Assembly: GCF_007829955.1 (NCBI RefSeq)
Contig: NZ_VIWX01000004.1
Coordinates: 558,001-622,000 of the forward strand
Source of the DNA: Saccharopolyspora dendranthemae
GTDB taxonomy: Bacteria; Actinomycetota; Actinomycetes; Mycobacteriales; Pseudonocardiaceae
Direction of reading: 5' to 3'
DNA length: 64,000 nt
The notes beneath the pieces are model-generated. The model ran no database searches and was not told the DNA's origin. It saw nothing but the letters and a program-made list of their open reading frames with translations. This document shows positions 7,604 to 16,208 of the stretch, piece by piece (the stretch's first letter is position 1; each line of letters begins with the position of its first letter). The position numbers and the translations under genes are program-made.

Positions 7604-8546
7604 CCGCCACATCCGCGAGGGGCTCCGGCCGGGCGTCGATTGGCTTCCGGTTGCGCCTACCGCAATCGGAGCTTGTCCAGCGCCTTCGGGTTCGTCTTGG
7701 CGCTCCCCTGCTGCACGGAGTGCAAGATCCCGTTGTAGACGAGATCCCACAGCTTCGAATTTGCCTGAGCGTCCGCCGCATCGACCGACATTTCGGTACC
7801 CTTTTTGTCGGCAAGCTCAAGCGTCCACGCCAGCCCGCCGCTAGCGCCTTCCACCTTCACTTCGGTGAGTTCATACGTGTCGACGTAGCCCTTTTTCATG
7901 GCGAACCAGTCCGCGCCGGCCGAAATACCATGCCGACGCCCGATAAGTGCCCAGAGCGGGATCGGGATGAGCACAAGAACCCAGAGCCACCACGTGCCCA
8001 TCCATTCGAATCCCCAGTCTTTCAGGCACAGAAGGCCGAACCCGAGAACGGAGATGATTAGCCCGCCAAGCATGAAGCCCGTTGCCGTGGTCTGGTACCA
8101 CTCCAGTACGGGGCCGCGACCCTCCGGCGCCTTTGGATACCGCGCGTATTTTGGCGAAGTCCGCTCAAGGTCCCCCCAGACGCTAAAGACCGGGGCTTTA
8201 GGCGGGCGCGGTTCGCCGGTCTGAGGGTTGGGCCGACCTGGCAGTCCTGTAGTCACTGGTTCCCCGCTGTCATCGCGTCATCTTCGGATTGATCTCTTGC
8301 AGCTTCTCACCAGTGCTGGTGATGGCATCCCAGTTCTGGTCAACCGCGAACCCGACTCCGACACCAACAACACCACCAACGACTGCCCCGACCGGGCCGC
8401 CGATGCAGGCACCCACAGCGGCACCTGACACAAGGCTTGCGCCTGCGCTGGAAACGGCTTGGGTTGGGTCTTTCCCCTGATTAATGTCGTAACCGACGCC
8501 GATGCCGGTTAGCACGAGACCAGCACCGGGGATAATCTTGCCAAAC
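7603..8546. repeat. Tandem repeat unit 2 (effector tail + membrane gene)
   Basis: Second copy of the ~0.94-kb direct repeat. It covers the 3' flank of membrane gene B, the gene itself and the last ~92 codons of the full-length effector-like gene. Its upper edge at about 8546 lies inside that gene, where CCAAACT is the last base match shared with unit 1. Confidence 0.85.
7657..8256 (-). CDS. Two-helix membrane protein, putative immunity protein (copy B)
   Basis: 199 residues with the same layout as copy A: Pro-rich N-terminus, two membrane helices (TGFMLGGLIISVLGFGLLC and WMGTWWLWVLVLIPIPLWAL), then a soluble C-terminus beginning HGISAGADWFAMKKGYVDTYELTE. GTG8256 has GGGGA five bases upstream and follows the effector-like stop by 13 nt, so the two are almost certainly co-transcribed and translationally coupled. 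This copy sits directly behind the only full-length effector-like gene and is therefore the better candidate for its cognate partner. No known domain was recognised; a role in protecting the cell against its own pore-like effector is inference. Confidence 0.72.
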   Translation of the reverse strand: MTTGLPGRPNPQTGEPRPPKAPVFSVWGDLERTSPKYARYPKAPEGRGPVLEWYQTTATGFMLGGLIISVLGFGLLCLKDWGFEWMGTWWLWVLVLIPIPLWALIGRRHGISAGADWFAMKKGYVDTYELTEVKVEGASGGLAWTLELADKKGTEMSVDAADAQANSKLWDLVYNGILHSVQQGSAKTNPKALDKLRLR

Positions 8547-9355
8547 TTCGTCGCGCCACCAAGCCACGGAGTTGGTGCTTTCACCCCGCCTGGGACTAGC
8601 TTAACGTCAAGGGCTCGGATAGCCACCTGCACCTTCGGCGGAAACCGTTCGATGACTCGCGCTGTGCGGGTGGCGGTAGCCGCGTCCGCGTAGTCTTTAG
8701 CACGGAGATCCGTGGTGATTTCGATCGCGGCCGCTTTGGTGCGGTTCGCCATGCTGAGGTTCTGGCTGGTCGTGAGTTTCGCTGCCCGCTCGGACTTCAG
8801 AATCTCGGACTCAGCGAGTTCCTTGTACTTCCTGGTTCGAACGGCCGTCGCACCCAGTACACCGCCCGTAATGTCGGTGAGCGTGAGCGAGAGCTTCACG
8901 GCATCCGAGTTGTCCTTGATGAACGTCACGAGGATGTGCTGTGAATCGGACTCGTGCTTACGAGCGTCTTTGACGATCTGAGAAGCCTGCGCATACGCGG
9001 TAGCTTTTTGCTGGAACGCGTCTTGTGCTGCGACGCCGGACGCGTGGGCGTCCTTCTGCTCGGGCGTGGCCGGTTGATCCGTCGGAAGTGCCGCCGGTTC
9101 CGCTGGGGCAGGTCCCGGCTCCTGGATTTTGAACCCGTCGATCGCCAAGCCGCCTTTGACGGCGACATCCCGGGCGTCCTGCATTCGGCGTTTCACGGTG
9201 GTGAGGTCGTCCGCGTGGGTCTGCAACGCACGAGCCATGGCTTGCAGTGCGTGAACTTCAGCGTCGATCATCTTGCCCGCAGCAGTGAGCACGGATCGAA
9301 AGCCCTCGCCGGCAGCGTGTTGCCAACCGGACTCGGACTCTCCACGTGCGCCCAA
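8270..9355 (-). CDS. Putative type VII-secreted effector with N-terminal WXG-like helices and C-terminal glycine zipper
   Basis: 361 residues from a TTG at 9355. The N-terminal ~110 residues are helical and contain RGESESGWQHAAGEGFRS and a heptad-like stretch to KRRMQDARD, like the N-terminal domain of large actinomycete type VII substrates. A Pro/Ala linker (EPGPAPAEPAALPTDQP) and a helical middle follow. The C-terminal ~92 residues (from FGKIIPGAG) carry a glycine zipper (GAAVGACIGGPVGAVVGGVV) that could insert in membranes. The true start is probably ATG9443 (MALDTEVKGD, with GGGGAA upstream), which is in another frame; a one-base frame change near 9400-9415 separates it from the body. No enzyme motif is visible. 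Function as a pore-type effector is inference. Confidence 0.6.
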   Translation of the reverse strand: MGARGESESGWQHAAGEGFRSVLTAAGKMIDAEVHALQAMARALQTHADDLTTVKRRMQDARDVAVKGGLAIDGFKIQEPGPAPAEPAALPTDQPATPEQKDAHASGVAAQDAFQQKATAYAQASQIVKDARKHESDSQHILVTFIKDNSDAVKLSLTLTDITGGVLGATAVRTRKYKELAESEILKSERAAKLTTSQNLSMANRTKAAAIEITTDLRAKDYADAATATRTARVIERFPPKVQVAIRALDVKLVPGGVKAPTPWLGGATKFGKIIPGAGLVLTGIGVGYDINQGKDPTQAVSSAGASLVSGAAVGACIGGPVGAVVGGVVGVGVGFAVDQNWDAITSTGEKLQEINPKMTR

Positions 9356-9460
9356 AACCTGGCTACCCGCTTGCTCGGCACCTGCAGACTGCTTCTGCGC
9401 CCAGTCGCATACGGTCGCCTTTCACCTCGGTATCGAGAGCCATGACAACGTTCCCCAGTC

Positions 9461-9757
9461 CTAACGCGGTTGCTCGGCGTTGAGTTCGTCAGCCTTGAGC
9501 CGAGTTGCTTCTTCGTAGTCGGTTTCGACGTAGAGAGCTTGGGAGTCGGCTGTCGCGTCGCCTACGGCCGCGATACCCGTTGAGATGTTGCCGAGCCCAT
9601 CCATGAGCAATGCCAGGGCACCCGTCACAGCACCTGTCACGACTCCAGCCTGCACGTCCGGGGGTGGGGTGGCGTTGCTGTCCATGTCGCTGCTGGCGTT
9701 GCGATGCCTGCTCGCCAGTGCTTCGAGTACGCCGGGATCTGCGTGGAGCTCGCTCAC
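9461..9757 (-). CDS. Small type VII secretion substrate-like protein (EspC/DUF2580-like) with YxxxD motif
   Basis: 98 residues, mostly helical. It opens with HADPGVLEALASRHRNASSDM, the pattern of EspC/DUF2580-type secretion-associated proteins, and near the end carries YVETD, which fits the YxxxD/E export signal of type VII substrates. GTG9757 overlaps the stop of the upstream gene by four bases (GTGA) and is preceded by GGGGGG. It ends 17 bp before the probable start of the effector-like gene, so the three genes form one operon. By analogy such small helical proteins pair with a larger partner for export. The ESX core machinery is not encoded in this window. Confidence 0.6.
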   Translation of the reverse strand: MSELHADPGVLEALASRHRNASSDMDSNATPPPDVQAGVVTGAVTGALALLMDGLGNISTGIAAVGDATADSQALYVETDYEEATRLKADELNAEQPR

Positions 9758-10125
9758 TGGTTGCCCCCCTGATAGCGCGTGCGTCGATCTTCCACTGGCA
9801 GAGCCGCATCCCACAGCACCAGGTCCGAACCGCTGCGAGCCTTGATATCGGTGACCGTCTCACCGGGTACGGCAATCCAGGGCTGCCCGTCCCCGCACCC
9901 CTGGACGAGCTGCTCCAGCGAGGTGAACGCAAGCAACGCTCGGTGTCCGTCGGTGGTGTCTCGAAGCTCTAGCTCTACGTCATCGTCGGTGCGAGCTCGG
10001 TCGGTCGGCAGGTATGCCGTTTCGGGCATCTCCTCATCGTCCGGCGGAGTCACGTACTCCGCTCCAATCACGGACGGCGCGACGTTGTCGTGCGCGCGCA
10101 TCACGTGGTCGTCCCCGTAAACCAT
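9754..10125 (-). CDS. SAV_915-family (SseB-like) small protein
   Basis: 123 residues from ATG10125. The part from PETAYLPTD through VELELRDTTDGHRALLAFTS, LEQLVQGCGDGQPWIAV and LVLWDAALP matches the SAV_915/SseB-like pattern common at the head of actinomycete WXG-effector operons. The start is unsure: GTG10164 extends the frame but lacks a ribosome site, whereas ATG10125 has GGGGGA 11 nt upstream. The stop overlaps the next gene by 4 nt. Its role is unknown; a chaperone or accessory function in secretion is only suggested by context. Confidence 0.6.
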   Translation of the reverse strand: MVYGDDHVMRAHDNVAPSVIGAEYVTPPDDEEMPETAYLPTDRARTDDDVELELRDTTDGHRALLAFTSLEQLVQGCGDGQPWIAVPGETVTDIKARSGSDLVLWDAALPVEDRRTRYQGGNQ

Positions 10126-10230
10126 GCTGCTCGTGATCCCCCTCGGATCGTTGGGCGCTGACACGGTATCGAACGCGAGGGGTTGTCATGACCGGGTTTC
10201 TACTCATCCATATTTGATATCCGAACCCGC

Positions 10231-11670
10231 TCAGACGCCGACTCGCTCGGCTTCCGCGTCGGCGTCGTAGCCGACCGGTTCCCAGCGCTTGGCGAGCAGG
10301 GCTGCCATGCCCGCCAGCGGGGCGATCGCGATCACCCAGAAGACACCGCTGGCCAGTGCGGTACTCAGGACCGGGAAGAAGAACAGGGCCAGGGTCGAAC
10401 CGACGCGCATCGTGCCCTGGTTGAAGCCGAGCCCGGTGCCGCGCATCGACGTCGGGTAGCTCAGCGACGCGAAGGCCATGAAGTGCGCGCCGGGGCCGGA
10501 TGCCTGGGCGAACATGAACGCGCCGAGAGCGGCGATGCCGAACAGCGCGTAGGCGGTTCCGTCCGGCTTGCCGATCAGCGCCAGCGCCACCAGCGAGGCC
10601 AGCTGCACGGCGAAGCCGACGAAGCTCAACCGCCAGGCCCCGGCGCGGTTGGCCAGCCGCATCCCCAGCACACCGCCGGTGACCGCGAAGACCAGGTTGA
10701 GCACCAGCGACGCGCTGATCGTGTTCAGAGCGCCCTGCGCCAGGAGACTCCCGATGATCACCGGGAGTCCGTAGGCGACCGCGTTGTAGCCGAAGGTCTG
10801 CGCCAGGCCGATCGTCAGGGCCTGGAAGGTGCGAGCCCGGTAGCGGCGTTCGAAGAGACGCTTGACCTCGGGAAGTCCCTTGCGCTTCGGCTTCTCCGGG
10901 ACGCGCGCGTCCTCGGCGACGGTGGCGTTGACGCCGTAGGAGCGGGTCAGGATCTCCGCCGCGCGCCCGAGGTCACCGTTGTCGGCCGCCCAGGACGGCG
11001 ACTCGTTCATGTACTTGTTGCGCACCAGCAGGATCACCAGCGCCGGAACCGCGCCGAAACCGACCGTGAAGCGCCACAGCAGACCGTGGTGAGCCTCCGG
11101 CAGCAGGAAGTACAGCGCCATGATCACCGCGTAGCAGCCGCTGGTGGCCACGTACCAGGCCGTCGACCAGGACGCGGTGCGCGCGCCCTTGCTGCCCTTG
11201 CCGCGCAGCCGGGAGAACTCCGCGAGGAAGGCCATCGCGACCGGGATGTCCATGCCCACGCCGATTCCCATCAGGAACCGGCAGACGATCAGCACCTCGG
11301 CGTTGGGCGCCAGCGCGCAGCCCAGCGCGGAGACGACGAAGAACAGCATGTCGGCCATGAACACCCGGTAGCGGCCGAGCCGGTCCACCAGCACGCCGCC
11401 GAACCAGGCACCGAAGATCGCACCCACGCTGATCGAGGCCGTCACCGCGCCCGCGCCCACCGAGCTCAGCCCGAACTGCTGCTTGATGTCGGTGATGCCG
11501 TAGGCCAGCGAGGTCAGGTCGTAGGCGTCGAGGAAGATCCCGCCCAGCGCCAGCAAGACGATCATCTTCGCGTGGCTGCCGCGCGCCGCACCGGAGTTGA
11601 CCAGTTCGGTGACGTCCTGCGCCGAGCGGATGAGCACCGCAGGGCGCTCGGCGGCCGATTGCGTGGACAC
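10231..11670 (-). CDS. MFS transporter
   Basis: 479 residues with about twelve membrane helices. The signature DRLGRYRVF in the loop after helix 2 and a long central cytoplasmic loop (RSYGVNATVAEDARVPEKPKRKGLPEVK) place it in the major facilitator superfamily, close to the sugar/aromatic-acid porter group. The negatively charged DAYDLTSLAYG in helix 1 resembles aromatic-acid and metabolite:H+ symporters. GTG11670 has AAGGA seven bases upstream, which is better than GTG11676 where the site would touch the codon. No linked catabolic gene reveals the substrate. Confidence 0.85.
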   Translation of the reverse strand: MSTQSAAERPAVLIRSAQDVTELVNSGAARGSHAKMIVLLALGGIFLDAYDLTSLAYGITDIKQQFGLSSVGAGAVTASISVGAIFGAWFGGVLVDRLGRYRVFMADMLFFVVSALGCALAPNAEVLIVCRFLMGIGVGMDIPVAMAFLAEFSRLRGKGSKGARTASWSTAWYVATSGCYAVIMALYFLLPEAHHGLLWRFTVGFGAVPALVILLVRNKYMNESPSWAADNGDLGRAAEILTRSYGVNATVAEDARVPEKPKRKGLPEVKRLFERRYRARTFQALTIGLAQTFGYNAVAYGLPVIIGSLLAQGALNTISASLVLNLVFAVTGGVLGMRLANRAGAWRLSFVGFAVQLASLVALALIGKPDGTAYALFGIAALGAFMFAQASGPGAHFMAFASLSYPTSMRGTGLGFNQGTMRVGSTLALFFFPVLSTALASGVFWVIAIAPLAGMAALLAKRWEPVGYDADAEAERVGV

Positions 11671-11814
11671 GCGCACTCCTTCGCACGGGGGGTCTGCCGG
11701 CCGCGACGCTGCGAACCGTTCGAATCGCGAAGGAAGAGCCTATCCGCACGAACCCCCAGGTCCACATGGTGGAACGACCGGTGTGGAGGCTCCAGCACAT
11801 CCGCGTCCCCGGAT

Positions 11815-11830
11815 GTAGCACATGCGCTAC
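11815..11830. promoter_or_regulatory. Likely operator of the phd/vapC operon
   Basis: GTAGCACATGCGCTAC is a 16-bp near-perfect palindrome (14 of 16 positions symmetric) ending 9 bp before the antitoxin ATG. Antitoxin-mediated autorepression through such sites is typical of Phd/YefM systems. Confidence 0.5.
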
Positions 11831-11839
11831 CATGGCTCC

Positions 11840-12103
11840 ATGACAGCAGAGGCCACCACCGTAGGCCTGCGGGAACTTCGTCAGCACGCCTCCGATCTCG
11901 TTCGACAGGTCGAAGCCGGCGACGAGGTCACCATCACGGTCGCCGGGCGTCCGAGCGCACGACTGGTGCCGATCACCGGCCCGCAGCGTTGGCAGACCTT
12001 CGAAGGGATCGCCGACATCTTCGTAGGCGCGCCCGATCGAGACTGGGAAGCCGACCGCGACCTCATCGACCAGCAACTCCGCGACCCCTGGGACGAGGCG
12101 TGA
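11840..12103 (+). CDS. Phd/YefM-family antitoxin
   Basis: 87 residues. The N-terminus VGLRELRQHASDLVRQVEAGDEVTITVAGRPSARLVP is the classic Phd/YefM DNA-binding fold; the C-terminal tail (FVGAPDRDWEADRDLIDQQLRDPWDEA) should wrap the toxin. ATG11840 is preferred over ATG11822 because the family begins about eight residues before GLRELR. Its stop overlaps the toxin start by four bases (GTGA), giving translational coupling. It should repress its own promoter through the palindrome at 11815-11830. Confidence 0.93.
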   Translation: MTAEATTVGLRELRQHASDLVRQVEAGDEVTITVAGRPSARLVPITGPQRWQTFEGIADIFVGAPDRDWEADRDLIDQQLRDPWDEA

Positions 12104-12480
12104 GAGCGATCCTCGACACCAGCGTCGTCATCGCCAGCGACGCCGCACCGATCCCCGGCGAGCTGGCGATCAGCGCCGCGACCATGGCCGAGCTTCACTT
12201 CGGCGTGCTGGTCGCCAAGGACGAGCACGCGAGGGCAGATCGGCTTCGTCGTCTTTCGGCTCTCTCGAAGCGGTTTGATCCGCTACCGATCGACGACGCC
12301 GTCGCCGCCAGCTACGGCGAGCTCGCCGCCGCCGTGGCGAGATCGGGAAGACAACCGCGGGCACGCACGATGGATCTCCTGATCGCGGCGACCGCGCACG
12401 CCCACGACGCCCGGCTCCACACCAGGAACATCAAGGACTTCGCGTCGTTGGAGAGCTTCATCGACGTCATCGAAGCGTGA
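12100..12480 (+). CDS. vapC: VapC-type PIN-domain ribonuclease toxin
   Basis: 126 residues from GTG12100, overlapping the antitoxin stop. The four acidic PIN positions can be followed: Asp in ILDTSVVIAS, Glu in MAELHFGVL, Asp in TMDLLIAATA, and NIKDF at the end of the fold. PIN toxins cleave RNA with Mg2+ and are neutralised by the adjacent antitoxin. The pairing of a VapC toxin with a Phd/YefM-type antitoxin is common in actinobacteria. Confidence 0.93.
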   Translation: MRAILDTSVVIASDAAPIPGELAISAATMAELHFGVLVAKDEHARADRLRRLSALSKRFDPLPIDDAVAASYGELAAAVARSGRQPRARTMDLLIAATAHAHDARLHTRNIKDFASLESFIDVIEA

Positions 12481-12488
12481 AGGGGAAC

Positions 12489-12513
12489 GCGGGGGCTCCG
12501 GTGGAGCACCCGC
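12489..12513. terminator. Hairpin between vapC and pfkA
   Basis: GCGGGGGCTCC (12489-12499) pairs with GGAGCACCCGC (12503-12513) with one mismatch and a 3-nt loop, between two convergent genes. Confidence 0.6.
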
Positions 12514-12525
12514 GCTCTCCCCGGA

Positions 12526-13563
<1,038 letters not shown>

Positions 13564-13758
13564 CGCGTTGCCGCCTCCTTGAGTCCAACCCGTTGGGTGA
13601 TCCACGTCTCCCCCGGGGATCAGCGTGGCACGGACTGGATCGGTGCAGCAAGAACCTGGCGCGAATACCCGCCGGTCGAGATCACCGGACGACAACGGAA
13701 GGCGACCGGCTATCAGAAGCGACAACCCCAATAAGCGGTCGCGGCGGCAGCCGCCGTC

Positions 13759-13907
13759 TCAGGTGCGGGACTCAACCTGCACCGCCGCGGGTTCTCACAC
13801 GTCGTCTGGCGAGTACGCCGCGACGCCGTGTATTGGACATACAAAAGGAGTGGCGCACGGAGTCCAGGCGGCGTGTGAGGTTCCGCTACCCGCACCGCCA
13901 AGCAAAA
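13759..13907 (+). repeat. Dispersed structured intergenic repeat, family A, copy 1
   Basis: This is the main content of the 358-bp gap between pfkA and the exoribonuclease gene. It shares near-identical blocks with copies at 58606-58766 and 61819-61948 (minus): GCACCGCCGCGGGTTCTCA, GGCGAGTACGCCG, GTGGCGCACGGAGTCCA and GAGGTTCC. A 16-bp stem forms between 13794-13809 and 13864-13879 with two G-T pairs. A small inner hairpin TGTAT/ATACA lies in the loop. The element is non-coding as far as can be seen. Confidence 0.85.
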
Positions 13908-13921
13908 GGACCACTAACCCG

Positions 13922-14422
13922 TCACAGAGGAAAGCCGCGCTTGCGCTGCACTTCCTCGATCACCTTCCAGCGTTCGAGGTTGTGCTTCGCGTCGGCGAGG
14001 GCGTCGTGGGCGTTGGTCGGGGCCGACGGCAGCTTGGGCTTGCCGACGTCCTCCCAGCGCTGCCGGAGATCGCGGGTGAACTTGGGGATCCGGGAGGGCA
14101 GCGTGGGCATCGGGCCCCACAGCTGAGCCAGCGCGACGTGGTCGTAGGCCGCGTACCAGGCCCACATCTCGATGTTCCCGCCGCGCGAGGTCAGGAACTT
14201 GTAGAGGTCCTCGCGGATGCGCGAGCGGGACTTCCAGCACTGCTCGGCAGGTGGCGGCAGCTGCGGGAGGACGTGCTCACGCACCCAGGCGCCGGCCCGG
14301 GCCGCGTCGAACTCGGTGGACACGGCGTAGAACTCGCGACCCGTCTCGTCGACCACCCCGATCGACACCAGATCGATGGTCCGCCCGTCCTCGATGAACT
14401 CGCAGTCGTAGAAGTACCGCAC
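13922..14422 (-). CDS. Rv2179c-like 3'-5' exoribonuclease (DEDDh type)
   Basis: 166 residues. RYFYDCEFIEDG provides the first DxE pair, MWAWYAAYDHVALAQLW the middle Asp, and SAPTNAHDALADAKHN the final His/Asp of the DEDDh active site. Rv2179c in M. tuberculosis defines this small actinobacterial exoribonuclease family, and the order aroG - this gene - plsC is conserved apart from the island inserted here. It should trim RNA 3' ends using divalent metal ions. GTG14422 starts the family's VRYFYDCEF; no strong ribosome site is seen. Confidence 0.88.
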   Translation of the reverse strand: MRYFYDCEFIEDGRTIDLVSIGVVDETGREFYAVSTEFDAARAGAWVREHVLPQLPPPAEQCWKSRSRIREDLYKFLTSRGGNIEMWAWYAAYDHVALAQLWGPMPTLPSRIPKFTRDLRQRWEDVGKPKLPSAPTNAHDALADAKHNLERWKVIEEVQRKRGFPL

Positions 14423-14467
14423 CCGCGAAGCGTATGCGGCGTCGCCCGAGCCCCTCGGCCCGGCCCG

Positions 14468-15214
14468 TCAGCCCGCCTTCGACTCCGGCACGCGCGCCGC
14501 GGAACTGCTGCTCCAACCGCCCAGGTCGTTGCCCTGCGCGGCCAGCTCGTCCTTGACGGAGGAGGCGTAGACGTCGACGTACTCCTGGCCGGAGAGCTCC
14601 ATCAGCGAGTACATGATCTCGTCGGTGATCGAGCGCTCGACGAAGCGGTCCCCGGCCATCCCCTCGTAGCGGGAGAAGTCCAGCGGCTCACCGACCTTGA
14701 CCACGACCTTGTGCGGCCACCACATCTTCGAGCCGATCGGGTTGACCTTGTCGGTGCCGAACATCGCGATCGGGATGACCTTCATCTCCGACTCCAGCGC
14801 CATCCGGGCGACACCGGTCTTGCCCTTGTAGAGCCGGCCGTCCGGGGAGCGCGTGCCCTCCGGGTAGACGCCGAGCAGCTTGCCTTCCGACAGCAACCGC
14901 ACGCCGGTGTCCAGAGCGGCCTGGGCCGCGGCACCGCTGGAGCGGTCGATCGGCACCTGGCCGACGCCGGAGAAGAAGGCCTTCTTGAACTTGCCGCGCA
15001 CGCCGGTGCCGGTGAAGTACTCGCGCTTGGCCAAGAACGTCACCCGGCGCGGCATCATCAGGGGCATGAAGAACGAATCGGCGACGGCCATGTGATTGCT
15101 GACCAGGATCGCGCCGCCCTCGAGCGGGATCTGTTCGACGCCCTCGACCCGTGGTCGGCAGAACAACTTCATGAGGGGACCGAGCAGTAGGTGTTTCATC
15201 ACCCAGTACATCAC
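14468..15214 (-). CDS. 1-acyl-sn-glycerol-3-phosphate acyltransferase (PlsC family)
   Basis: 248 residues. The acyltransferase box NHMAVAD (the NHX4D motif) and the substrate-binding YPEGTRS motif are present, as is the following PIAMFGTDK block. It transfers acyl chains to lysophosphatidate or a similar lipid at the cytoplasmic membrane. The gene corresponds in position to Rv2182c. GTG15214 (next codon ATG) has GAGGAGG eight bases upstream; either codon could be used. The C-terminal tail is Ser-rich and variable. Confidence 0.88.
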   Translation of the reverse strand: MMYWVMKHLLLGPLMKLFCRPRVEGVEQIPLEGGAILVSNHMAVADSFFMPLMMPRRVTFLAKREYFTGTGVRGKFKKAFFSGVGQVPIDRSSGAAAQAALDTGVRLLSEGKLLGVYPEGTRSPDGRLYKGKTGVARMALESEMKVIPIAMFGTDKVNPIGSKMWWPHKVVVKVGEPLDFSRYEGMAGDRFVERSITDEIMYSLMELSGQEYVDVYASSVKDELAAQGNDLGGWSSSSAARVPESKAG

Positions 15215-15446
15215 GGCGCCGCCGCCTCCTCACGCGTGAAACTTTGCTGTTCAGCGTACGGAGCACGCACATCGCGCACAATGCGCACCGGCACGAAACC
15301 GATCACGTCACACCTGCTATGGCGCCAGGCCCGTCGAGCCAGTCCCAATCCTCGGCCGCGCGTGCGACGATGAAGCGCAACAGGCACACCGGCCCCGTGG
15401 CGTTCGAGCCGGTTGGGGAGGTTCACGGGTGGGAGGAACAGGGTCA

Positions 15447-16208
15447 GTGCTAGTGGGTGCAGAACCATTCGCGCACGAGGGTTCCGACGACATCGGTGTG
15501 CTGCTGTGCCACGGCTTCACCAGCACGCCGCAGAGCATGCGGGCCTGGGCCGAACACCTGGCCGAAGCGGGCTGCACGGTGCGCTGCCCGCTGCTCCCCG
15601 GGCACGGCTCGCGGTGGCAGGACCTCAACCGGACGACCTGGCACGACTGGTACGGCGCCGTCGAGCGGGAGCTCGACGAGCTGCGCGGCCGGTGCCGGTC
15701 GGTGTTCGTGTTCGGTCTGTCGATGGGCGGCACGCTGACGTTGCGACTCGCCGAGGAACACCCCGACATCGCGGGGATCGTGCTGGTCAACCCCTCGGTC
15801 ATGACGCTGCGCAAGGAGGCCAAGCTGCTACCGGTGATCAGCCGGGTCGTGCCGTCGCTGGCCGCCATCGCCGGTGACATCGCCAAGCCCGACGTCGTCG
15901 AACTGGCCTACTCGCGGCTGCCGTTGCGCGGCATGGCGAGCCTCCAGCAGTTGTGGCGGGAGGTGCGCGAGGACCTGGGCGCGGTCAGGCAGCCGTTGCT
16001 GCTGCTGCACTCCGCCACCGATCACGTCGTCGAGCCGGAGAACTCCGAGATCGTGCTCAACGAGGTCTCGAGCGAGGACGTCACCGAGGTCGTGCTCGGC
16101 GACAGCTACCACGTGGCGACCCTGGACCACGACGCACCGAGGATCTTCAGCGACAGCGTGGATTTCGCACACCGCGTCCACGACGAGCGGGTCAAGGAAT
16201 TCGCATGA
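15447..16208 (+). CDS. Alpha/beta-hydrolase (carboxylesterase/monoacylglycerol lipase-like)
   Basis: 253 residues. The oxyanion region LLCHGFTSTP, nucleophile elbow GLSMGG, acid in LLLHSATDHVV and catalytic His in GDSYHVATLDHD form a complete triad. The sequence resembles Est30-like carboxylesterases that act on short acyl esters or monoglycerides. GTG15447 is chosen because GGAGGA lies nine bases upstream; GTG15429 would overlap that site. The stop overlaps the next ATG by four bases. The substrate is unknown; neighbouring lipid genes make a lipid ester plausible. Confidence 0.85.
   Translation: MLVGAEPFAHEGSDDIGVLLCHGFTSTPQSMRAWAEHLAEAGCTVRCPLLPGHGSRWQDLNRTTWHDWYGAVERELDELRGRCRSVFVFGLSMGGTLTLRLAEEHPDIAGIVLVNPSVMTLRKEAKLLPVISRVVPSLAAIAGDIAKPDVVELAYSRLPLRGMASLQQLWREVREDLGAVRQPLLLLHSATDHVVEPENSEIVLNEVSSEDVTEVVLGDSYHVATLDHDAPRIFSDSVDFAHRVHDERVKEFA

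Noticed and set aside
6666..8546. Insertion sequence or phage origin of the duplicated module
   Set aside because: No transposase, integrase or terminal inverted repeats are present; unequal recombination explains the tandem repeat.
10231..11670. MFS transporter as exporter of the neighbouring effector or a drug
   Set aside because: Sequence resembles sugar/aromatic-acid porters and the gene has its own start and ribosome site; no functional link to the island is visible.
13759..13907. Small protein encoded in the family A repeat (EWRTESRRRVRFRYPHRQAK in copies 1 and 2)
   Set aside because: The similarity is explained by nucleotide identity; copy 3 does not preserve the frame and there is no ribosome site. 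Changes follow base pairing, not codons.
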